From Aeromicrobium sp. (GTDB lineage: Bacteria > Actinomycetota > Actinomycetes > Propionibacteriales > Nocardioidaceae), in contig JACMOZ010000012.1 in NCBI GenBank assembly GCA_014377785.1, positions 1 through 56,971 on the forward strand: a stretch of 56,971 nt of DNA. The letters run 5' to 3'. Both the position numbers and the translations under genes were made by a program. The notes below the pieces were generated by a model. It saw nothing but the letters and a program-made list of their open reading frames with translations, searched no databases and was not told where the DNA came from. This document shows, piece by piece, positions 51,537-56,971 of this stretch. Each line of letters starts with the position of its first letter. Within the stretch, counting starts at the first letter, position 1.

Positions 51537-51847
51537 ACCGTCTCGATCAGCAGGTGCGCGGTCTCCTCGGACGTACGGTCCTGCTTCGGGATCGCCAGCG
51601 CGTACGCCATCGCGCTGTCCCGGCGGATCTCTTCCGCACGGCGGACCGCCGCCTTGTAAAGACCTGCCTTGGACGGAAAATAGTAGTTGGCCGACCCGGC
51701 CGGGATACCGGCCGCAGCGGCGACCCTGCGGTGGGTGACAGCGCCCGGGCCGTGCTGGATCAGCAGCGTCGCGGCGGCTTCGCCGAGGGCTCGCTGACGG
51801 TTGCTGCTGCGTTCTTGTGCGGTCACCCTGACCGGGCGTGTCGTCAT
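51230..51847 (-). CDS. TetR-family transcriptional regulator
   Basis: 205 residues. The N-terminal helix-turn-helix is typical (ALGEAAATLLIQHGPGAVTH, RRVAAAAGIPAGSANYYFPS, KAGLYKAAV). The C-terminal ligand domain is unrecognised. It is divergent from the DUF981-like gene, with a perfect palindrome in between, so it probably represses both itself and that gene. Confidence 0.9.
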   Translation of the reverse strand: MTTRPVRVTAQERSSNRQRALGEAAATLLIQHGPGAVTHRRVAAAAGIPAGSANYYFPSKAGLYKAAVRRAEEIRRDSAMAYALAIPKQDRTSEETAHLLIETVYAPALNADVLTIRLEPMLAAHRDPDLRATMAEFRPGHLAALRVVLDRSGRAAVADGPDVDLLAQMIDASLLYAGLTGDSDPIGTAARSVGRLLELSTPFVN

Positions 51848-51877
51848 GACATGAATCGTATCGACTTCGTCGGGAAT

Positions 51878-51899
51878 AACATATACATATGTATATGTT
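51878..51899. promoter_or_regulatory. 22-bp perfect palindrome, probable TetR operator
   Basis: AACATATACAT followed directly by its exact reverse complement, centred in the 97-base divergent region. It is AT-rich in otherwise GC-rich DNA and contains TATACAT, which could be a -10 box on either strand, so binding would block polymerase. Confidence 0.8.
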
Positions 51900-51944
51900 C
51901 ACCAAGGTGAAGCGAACACAGGCTTCCTGACATCGAGGTATGAC

Positions 51945-52682
51945 GTGAACACAACGCAACTGGCCCAGGAAGGGCTCAAGATCGACTGGGCGAGCATGCC
52001 CACCTACAACACGATCATGTCGATCGCGGCGGGCGCCGGCCTGCTCGGCATCGTTATTTTCGTCAAGCAGTTGATGACCAAGCCCACGGAGGTAAGCGCG
52101 GAAGGCTGGTCGCTCGCCTTCGGCGTGCTCGGCACGATCCTGACGACCACGGGTCTGCACATGACGCTGACCTGGCCGCTGGCCGCCGGCGGGTTCCCGT
52201 TCGACAACATCATCTTCGGTGAGACCAGCTTGGGCTTCGGCGTGCTTCTGCTCGCCGCTTCGGTCTACATGTGGCGCCGTGGAACCGAAGCGCTGACCCG
52301 CCCCGAACCTCTGGCCGCACTGGCCAAGGTCGCCCAGCCGATCTCTGTGTTCATCGGCGGACTGGGTCTCGCACTGTTCGGCATCGCCGTCGCGGGCGTG
52401 AAATACCAACTGTTCGCAGCTCCCCCGCAGGAGCCGATCTCCGGCGAGTTCGCCGAGTGGCCACTGGTCGAGGCGATCTTCATGTCCGGCCTGTTCGCCT
52501 TGGTCGGCGTCGGTGCCGTGTTGTTCCCGTTCATCGTCAACAGCATCAAGAACGCTACGACGAAGGCCACGCTGCCGATCAAGATCACCGGCATCGTCTG
52601 GGCAGTCGCCGGCATCGTCTTCATCCTGTTCGGTGCGATGAACTACTTCACCCACATCGGCCTGATCGTCAACACCATGTGA
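51945..52682 (+). CDS. DUF981-like membrane protein
   Basis: 245 residues from a GTG with CGAGG upstream. About seven hydrophobic segments; LTTTGLHMTLTWPLAAG and DNIIFGETSLGFGVLLLAAS match the DUF981 pattern of a TWPL motif followed by FGE. Function unknown. Probably controlled by the divergent TetR regulator. Confidence 0.75.
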   Translation: MNTTQLAQEGLKIDWASMPTYNTIMSIAAGAGLLGIVIFVKQLMTKPTEVSAEGWSLAFGVLGTILTTTGLHMTLTWPLAAGGFPFDNIIFGETSLGFGVLLLAASVYMWRRGTEALTRPEPLAALAKVAQPISVFIGGLGLALFGIAVAGVKYQLFAAPPQEPISGEFAEWPLVEAIFMSGLFALVGVGAVLFPFIVNSIKNATTKATLPIKITGIVWAVAGIVFILFGAMNYFTHIGLIVNTM

Positions 52683-52851
52683 TCAACCACCACAGACTTT
52701 CCAGACGTCGCTGTGCGATGGCCGCGGAGGCTCCCACATCTGTGGCGGCCAGGGCAATCCTGCCGGTAACCCGCACCCGGGCGCCGGACCCCCGCCACCA
52801 ACCCCCGCACCGTTTAGGCGCACTCGCCTTGGATGTTGGTGTCAGGACCGC

Positions 52852-52879
52852 TGTGTCACCGAACCGTGTGTCACCGAAC
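52852..52879. repeat. 15-bp direct repeat duplicating the stop codon of the DoxX-family gene
   Basis: TGTGTCACCGAAC occurs at 52852-52864 and 52867-52879. On the minus strand the gene ends GTTCGGTGA and the same GTTCGGTGACACA recurs 15 bases later, so the last two codons and the stop codon are duplicated downstream. Confidence 0.8.
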
Positions 52880-53317
52880 GCTATTTTTGCGCGCGGCGGT
52901 CAAGGTCCTCGATGCTTCAACGGGGCGTGAGCCGTCAACGACGGCGAAGATCAGGCCACCGATCATGGCCATGTTCTTGTGAAACTGAACCCGCTGAAGT
53001 TTCCGCGCGACGGGGTCCTCGATCGTCCAGTACGCATGCCCGGCCCATGTCGTTGGGATGAGGGATCCGGCCAGCGCGAGCGCTGACAGCCTTGGCAATA
53101 GGCCAATCGCCATGAGCGCGCCGGCCGCCGCCTGGACGGCGGCGTTGCCGCGGACAATCAGTTCGTCGTCCGCGGGGAGAGGGACAACCTTGCGTATGGC
53201 GGCCAGCGTCTCAGCAGCCTGATCAACGCGCCCGCCTGGTGCGCGCACGGCATCGACGCCGAGCATTGCATACGTCGATCCGGTAAGAAGTCGAGCGGTG
53301 ACGCGCAACGGGTTCAC
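52871..53317 (-). CDS. DoxX-family membrane protein
   Basis: 148 residues from the GTG at 53317, chosen because GAAAGG lies six bases upstream; an ATG at 53347 is possible. DoxX features: RLLTGSTYAMLGVDAVR at the N-terminus and four membrane segments (AAAGALMAIGLLPRLSALAL), HAYW, and FHKNMAMIGGLIFAV near the C-terminus. The biochemical role is unknown; relatives form redox-related membrane complexes. Confidence 0.82.
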   Translation of the reverse strand: MNPLRVTARLLTGSTYAMLGVDAVRAPGGRVDQAAETLAAIRKVVPLPADDELIVRGNAAVQAAAGALMAIGLLPRLSALALAGSLIPTTWAGHAYWTIEDPVARKLQRVQFHKNMAMIGGLIFAVVDGSRPVEASRTLTAARKNSVR

Positions 53318-53548
53318 AGTCATCCTTTCGGTGCCCTGCGCAACCATAGAAAACTGCGATGCTCAGGAATCTCGGTGGAGTTTCCACTCTGTCAGAAGAT
53401 TGCGAGGGAGTTGACGGTGACGCCCGTTGCGTCCTGCCTCGGCACGGCACCGAGCACGAAGAAGAAACACGAGCGTCCGAGTTCCGAGCACGTGAAGGGC
53501 GAACGTCTCCTGCCTCCGCTCGCGTGCAATGCTGCGCATGACTCGCTT

Positions 53549-53620
53549 GACGGCAATAAGACCGTCGCCGTCCTTGACGGCAATAAGGCCGTCGAGTATC
53601 GTGAAGGCAATAAGACCGTC
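53549..53620 (+). promoter_or_regulatory. Three operator-like inverted repeats overlapping the hipBA promoter
   Basis: GACGG-CAATAAGA-CCGTC at 53549-53566, GACGG-CAATAAGG-CCGTC at 53576-53593 and GAAGG-CAATAAGA-CCGTC at 53603-53620, spaced exactly 27 bases apart. A promoter TTGACG (53574-53579), 17 bases, TATCGT (53597-53602) is embedded, with site 2 in the spacer and site 3 on the start point. The 5-8-5 layout is like the E. coli HipB operator (TATCC-N8-GGATA) but with a different half-site. Confidence 0.75.
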
Positions 53621-53634
53621 AGGAGAGAACTGCC

Positions 53635-53907
53635 ATGACAGCGCGCGGAGAAGTGAGGAGTGCCGAGGCTCTCGGTCGAATGCTGCAGCAAGGCCGCCTT
53701 GTCAGCGGGCTGACCCAGCGCGATCTCGCCGATCGGCTTGATACCGACCAGAAGTACATCTGGGCGTTGGAATCCGGCAAGAAAACGATCGTCCTCGAGC
53801 GCATCTTTGAGATCATGCGGGAGACCGGCATCCGGATGTACATGGAGATCGACAGCTCGGCAGATGAGCCGCCAATACCAGACATCGCGGAGGTGTCCCG
53901 TGGCTGA
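53635..53907 (+). CDS. hipB: HipB-like antitoxin, XRE-family
   Basis: 90 residues with a helix-turn-helix of the Cro/CI type: LGRMLQQGRLVSGLTQRDLA, DRLDTDQKYIWALESGKKT. The C-terminus (MYMEIDSSADEPPIPDIAEV) would contact HipA. AGGAGAG precedes the ATG. It overlaps hipA by eight bases. Confidence 0.9.
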   Translation: MTARGEVRSAEALGRMLQQGRLVSGLTQRDLADRLDTDQKYIWALESGKKTIVLERIFEIMRETGIRMYMEIDSSADEPPIPDIAEVSRG

Positions 53908-55138
53908 CCTGCGCGTGGAACTCTACGGCGAGCTCGTCGGCCACCTGGTCGGCGTCGACCGCCGTACCTTCGATTTCGTCGCGAACTGGAACGCCATCGA
54001 GACGTTCGGGCTCGGCAGTACGATCCTCTCCGAGTCGGTTCCTTTCGACCTGATCGCCAACCGCGGCAAGGCAGGGCACCGTCGCAACTTCTTCGCCGAG
54101 CTGCTTCCCGAGGGCACCGCGCTCAACAACCTCGCCGCCGAGATCAGAGTCTCGACCGACGACATCATCCCGTTGCTGGCGCAGTTCGGCCGAGACATCG
54201 CTGGTGCCATTCAGATCTATGACCCCGAAGCGCCTGGCGAGCCACGCAAGCCTGACCTGGCCTTAGTCGACGCGGCCGGGGTCGGCCGGATGCTGGCCAA
54301 TACGCAGGCCGCCCCGCTCGGAAACCGGCCGAAGTCCGGCCGGACCTCGCTGGCCGGCGTGCAAGACAAGATCGTTCTCGCACGCAAGAAGAATCACTGG
54401 TTCCAGGTTTTAGAGGGTTACCCGTCCACCCACATCATCAAGCCACCATCAATCCGTTACCCGACCATCACGTTTGACGAGGAGTATGGCTTCCGCGCGG
54501 CCAAAGCCGCCGGTCTCACCACATTCGACGCGTGGATCGAAGACTTCGGTGGAGTTCCCGGTCTCGTGATCGAGCGGTACGACAGGTCACCGGACGCGCC
54601 ACAGGGACGAATCCACCAGGAAGACATGAACCAAGCCCTCGGCGCATCGAAGAACGAAAAGTACCAGGAGTTCGGTGGGAAAGTGTCACTCAAGCGAGTG
54701 GCGGATGTCTTGGGGCGCAACGGAGACCGGCACTCCGTTCAGCAGCTCCTCAAACTACTCGCCGTCTCCCAGGCTCTCGGCAACCTCGACATGCACGGCA
54801 AGAACATCGGCATGCTCCACGCGCACGACGGCAGCACGAGGATTGCCCCGGCATACGACGTTGTCCCGCAGACTCACCTCGACAGCGACGGAAAAATGGC
54901 GTTGGCCATTAACCGCAAGTACGTGCACGCCACGATCACCATCGACGATCTCATCGCGGAAGCTCAGTCATGGAACGTCCGTTCACCGCGCGCGATCATC
55001 ACGGAAGCGCTCGAAGCCGTCGACACGTTCGTCGGTATGGAAAGCCCCGTCGAGGACGCCTATGCCGGGCTACAGGACGACATTGCCAGGTTCACTGGAA
55101 ATCTGCTCGACGGACGGCCGACAGGCAACATCAAATAG
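53900..55138 (+). CDS. hipA: HipA-like serine/threonine kinase toxin
   Basis: 412 residues from the GTG at 53900 (GGAGG six bases upstream, overlapping the hipB end). The fold order is that of HipA: N-terminal barrel (LRVELYGELVGHLVGVDRRT), gatekeeper SLAGVQDKIVLA with the regulatory serine, IIKPPS nucleotide lysine, GLVIERYDR, HQEDMNQALG, catalytic loop NLDMHGKNIGML and metal site IAPAYDVVPQ. All catalytic residues are present. By family it phosphorylates a translation factor (GltX in E. coli), causing growth arrest. Confidence 0.9.
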   Translation: MADLRVELYGELVGHLVGVDRRTFDFVANWNAIETFGLGSTILSESVPFDLIANRGKAGHRRNFFAELLPEGTALNNLAAEIRVSTDDIIPLLAQFGRDIAGAIQIYDPEAPGEPRKPDLALVDAAGVGRMLANTQAAPLGNRPKSGRTSLAGVQDKIVLARKKNHWFQVLEGYPSTHIIKPPSIRYPTITFDEEYGFRAAKAAGLTTFDAWIEDFGGVPGLVIERYDRSPDAPQGRIHQEDMNQALGASKNEKYQEFGGKVSLKRVADVLGRNGDRHSVQQLLKLLAVSQALGNLDMHGKNIGMLHAHDGSTRIAPAYDVVPQTHLDSDGKMALAINRKYVHATITIDDLIAEAQSWNVRSPRAIITEALEAVDTFVGMESPVEDAYAGLQDDIARFTGNLLDGRPTGNIK

Positions 55139-55219
55139 GTCGTCGAGGACACAGCCGGGTCACGGGTTGATGCCGTCGCAGCGGCATGTGAGGAGTCTCC
55201 GGTCTGGCCGGCGCCGCCT

Positions 55220-55366
55220 CTAGCGCGCGGACGCAGCCCGCGAGGTCTTCATCCGTACGAGGGCGCACATCCACGCCAACCAATATGGTCGATTGTCGGT
55301 AGCCGCGACAGCCTTGGTGTCCGGCGACACCGTGATCAGGGTGTTCACGTAGTTGGTCGTGTGCAT
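55220..55366 (-). pseudogene. Truncated remnant of a DUF6157-like gene
   Basis: The minus-strand frame from 55366 begins MHTTNYVNTLITVSPDTKA, the characteristic N-terminus of DUF6157 proteins (usually ~130 residues), but loses similarity after ~20 residues and stops at 48. A second frame over 55300-55160 reads TILVGVDVRPRTDEDLAGCV and on, protein-like but unidentified. The 303 bases between hipA and the next gene hold nothing else I can support. Confidence 0.45.
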
Positions 55367-55429
55367 GGCCGCATCATGACAACCACAGCGACCACCATTC
55401 GGATCGCTCCATGCGGCAGGGCGGCCTCG

Positions 55430-55444
55430 TAGACTCGAATTATG
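55430..55444 (+). promoter_or_regulatory. -10 box of a probable leaderless transcript (GNAT gene)
   Basis: TAGACT (55430-55435) ends six bases before the ATG at 55442; there is no ribosome-binding site between them. Confidence 0.45.
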
Positions 55445-55942
55445 TCGATCCCGCACTCAGACCGGTTAAATTTTCGAAAAATGACCGACGATGACCTCGA
55501 GGACATGTTTGCCATGTTGGCTGACCCGGACGTGATGGTGTTCTACCCGCGACCGAAGAGCCGCGATGAGGCCCAGGCGTGGATCGACTGGAACAAAAGC
55601 AATTATGTCGAACACGGCTACGGGCTTTGGATCATCGAGACGAAGGCCGGTGAGTTTGCCGGTGACTGCGGCCTGACTTGGCAGGCCGTCAACGGCCGCC
55701 CCGAACTTGAGGTCGGCTACCACGTGCGGGCAGAGATGCAGGGGCGAGGATACGCAACCGAGGCCGCAGCTGCTTGCCGCAACTTCGCCCGAAATATCTT
55801 GGAGGCGGCTCACCTGGTCGCGATCATCCACCCCGACAACACAGCCTCCAGACGAGTAGCGGAAAAGATTGGGCTCGAGTTCGAAGAGGACGAGCGTGGA
55901 GGAGTGATCGATGTCCGATCGGTGTACGGCTCGCGTCTTTGA
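55442..55942 (+). CDS. GNAT acetyltransferase, RimJ/RimL type
   Basis: 166 residues. The acetyl-CoA loop is EMQGRGYATEAAAACRNFA and the following HLVAIIHPDNTASRRVAEKIGLEF is typical of the RimJ/RimL group that acetylates protein N-termini or small amines. Start region HSDRLNFRKMTDDDLEDMF is standard. Probably leaderless mRNA. Confidence 0.88.
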   Translation: MSIPHSDRLNFRKMTDDDLEDMFAMLADPDVMVFYPRPKSRDEAQAWIDWNKSNYVEHGYGLWIIETKAGEFAGDCGLTWQAVNGRPELEVGYHVRAEMQGRGYATEAAAACRNFARNILEAAHLVAIIHPDNTASRRVAEKIGLEFEEDERGGVIDVRSVYGSRL

Positions 55943-56066
55943 TGCCCGCAGAGGGCTCGACTTGCGGGACGCGCGCGCCTACCGCAATCGATGATCATTT
56001 CCGGCACGGTTCGCGTCGGTGGCAAACTCAGGTGATGGACACCCGCAGACGCGAGAGCACACGTCC

Positions 56067-56603
56067 GTGGTGATCCGGCCATACGACCACCCGGATGCTG
56101 CAGAGACTCTGGTGGTGTTCATCTCGGCTGTGACAGAGACTGCTTCCGCCGACTACACGGCGGAGCAGGTACAAGCATGGGCTCAGCCCGGGCGCCGCGA
56201 CGTAGAGACTTGGCACGCAGCGATGCTGGCCCGGAACAGCATCGTTGCCACAATCGGAGGCGAAATAGCCGGCTTCTCAGATGTGAGCCCCGACGGTTAC
56301 GTGGACATGATGTTCGTCTCGCCGCGTCACCAGCGACGTGGAGTAGCACGGCAACTCCTCGCCTACGTGGAGGCGCATGCACGCAGCGAAGGGACCCCGG
56401 CGCTCTCAGTCGACGCGAGCATCACAGCCCGGCCGTTCTTCGAGCGGCATGGCTTCACGGTCGAAGCGGAACAGCACCCGGTCAAGGCAGGGGTGGAGCT
56501 GACCAACTACAAGATGCGAAAAGAGCTGCATAGGGAGACGTCGCATCTTGACTCTGCCCCTATTGTCTCGGTCAACGATTCCTTGCGGGACGTCTCTGCC
56601 TGA
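56067..56603 (+). CDS. GNAT acetyltransferase
   Basis: 178 residues from the GTG at 56067 (VVIRPYDHPDAAETLVVF); a frame extension to 56019 adds unrelated residues. YVDMMFVSPRHQRRGVARQL is the acetyl-CoA binding motif A, and SVDASITARPFFERHGFTV the C-terminal strand, as in YafP-like enzymes. The last ~25 residues after MRKEL are not family-like. Substrate unknown. Confidence 0.82.
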   Translation: MVIRPYDHPDAAETLVVFISAVTETASADYTAEQVQAWAQPGRRDVETWHAAMLARNSIVATIGGEIAGFSDVSPDGYVDMMFVSPRHQRRGVARQLLAYVEAHARSEGTPALSVDASITARPFFERHGFTVEAEQHPVKAGVELTNYKMRKELHRETSHLDSAPIVSVNDSLRDVSA

Positions 56604-56834
56604 CCCATCTGATCACCTCCCCGAGTTCGAGTGTGCTCCGGTAGCGGTTCCGCTTACGGGAAGCGGCGATCATCTCTCGCCGTGCATCTGCGGTGGCCTG
56701 GGTTACAGACGCCTCATTCGGTGTCATCACCGGCCCCCGGACATCGCTCCGAGGCACAGATAGCTTGAATCACACCCGTCTTGGTCGTCAGGAAATCCCC
56801 GTGAAATCAACGATCGGTGTTTGCCGTGTCGACC

Positions 56835-56971
56835 ATGCTGGTATCCACAGCCGGCGACTACGCGGCCTTCACGAGGATGCTGGCCGTCGGAGGACGGCAC
56901 CAGGGGCGGGTCATCCTCGAGCCGGACCTGCTTGAACAACTGCGCACCGATCAAGTGCCTGCCGCAGCCAA
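56835..56971 (+). pseudogene. 5'-truncated beta-lactamase-family (serine hydrolase) fragment, running off the window
   Basis: The frame MLVSTAGDYAAFTRMLAVGG and on (RVILEPDLLEQLRTDQV) is the late segment of class-C beta-lactamase-like serine hydrolases, where it normally follows ~250 residues with the SxxK and YxN motifs. Nothing upstream (56604-56834) in any frame supplies these, so only a fragment is visible; it continues past the right edge. Confidence 0.5.

Noticed and set aside
51399-52655. 418-codon minus-strand frame across tetR and the DUF981-like gene
   Set aside because: It overlaps tetR in another frame of the same strand and is antisense to the DUF981-like gene; its Gln/Glu/Asp/Arg repeats are shadow-like.
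52683-52870. Plus-strand frame starting ATG at about 52718 (MAAEAPTSVAARAILPVTRT)
   Set aside because: Short, no ribosome-binding site, runs into the DoxX-family gene antisense; no recognisable family.
56572-56757. 61-codon minus-strand frame (TPNEASVTQATADARREMIA)
   Set aside because: Helical and charged, so possibly a gene remnant, but it has no good start signal, overlaps the GNAT 3' end and matches no family I know.

Overview
The window is high-GC DNA from an actinobacterium (Actinomycetota). Support comes from the ribosomal/RNA polymerase gene order (rpmG, tRNA-Trp, secE, nusG, rplK, rplA, rplJ, rplL, rpoB, rpoC, rpsL, rpsG, fusA, tuf, all on the minus strand), a complete mce lipid-transport operon, a NusG with a long acidic N-terminal extension, LppX/LprAFG-type lipoproteins, frequent GTG starts, and -10 boxes of the TANNNT type lying directly upstream of start codons. 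I cannot name a genus.

Layout, left to right. 1-4.6 kb: tuf, fusA, rpsG, rpsL (minus), with a terminator after tuf and a promoter before rpsL. 4.8-9.1 kb: a decayed MDMPI-domain relic, then an overlapping gene pair encoding a FAD/Fe-S 2-hydroxyacid dehydrogenase and an iron-dependent alcohol dehydrogenase of the hydroxyacid-oxoacid transhydrogenase type. 9.3-12 kb: an unknown lipoprotein, a Nudix hydrolase and a membrane acyltransferase. 12-20 kb: a repeat-rich intergenic region, rpoC and rpoB. 19.9-31 kb: a complete mce operon (ATPase mkl/mceG, two YrbE permeases, six MCE proteins, two Mce-associated proteins) between rplL and rpoB. 31-36 kb: rplL, rplJ with an L10 leader, a lipoprotein, rplA, rplK, nusG, secE, tRNA-Trp. 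36-41 kb: malic enzyme, adenosine deaminase-like protein and a small membrane protein (plus), then murB, rpmG, tRNA-Met, tRNA-Thr (minus).

41-51 kb is more variable: an isoprenylcysteine-methyltransferase-like protein, a VapBC toxin-antitoxin pair, and a seven-gene operon with 1-4 base overlaps that matches the Mycobacterium tuberculosis Rv0081-Rv0087 (ArsR regulator plus hyc/hyf-like) locus in order. Its large subunit has lost all four cysteines that would bind nickel, so it is probably not a hydrogenase. pyrD follows. 51-57 kb is a patchwork of small units and fragments: a TetR regulator divergent from a DUF981 membrane protein with a perfect 22-bp palindrome between them, a DoxX-family protein, a HipBA toxin-antitoxin pair preceded by three evenly spaced operator-like repeats, two GNAT acetyltransferases, and remnants of DUF6157 and beta-lactamase-family genes.

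The most unusual points are the nickel-less Hyc complex, non-canonical GTP-binding motifs in both EF-G and EF-Tu, a possible D-2-hydroxyglutarate cycle, the mce operon at the mkl site, and short tandem duplications that repeat the 3' end and stop codon of rpoC and of the DoxX-family gene, plus a similar repeat after tRNA-Trp.
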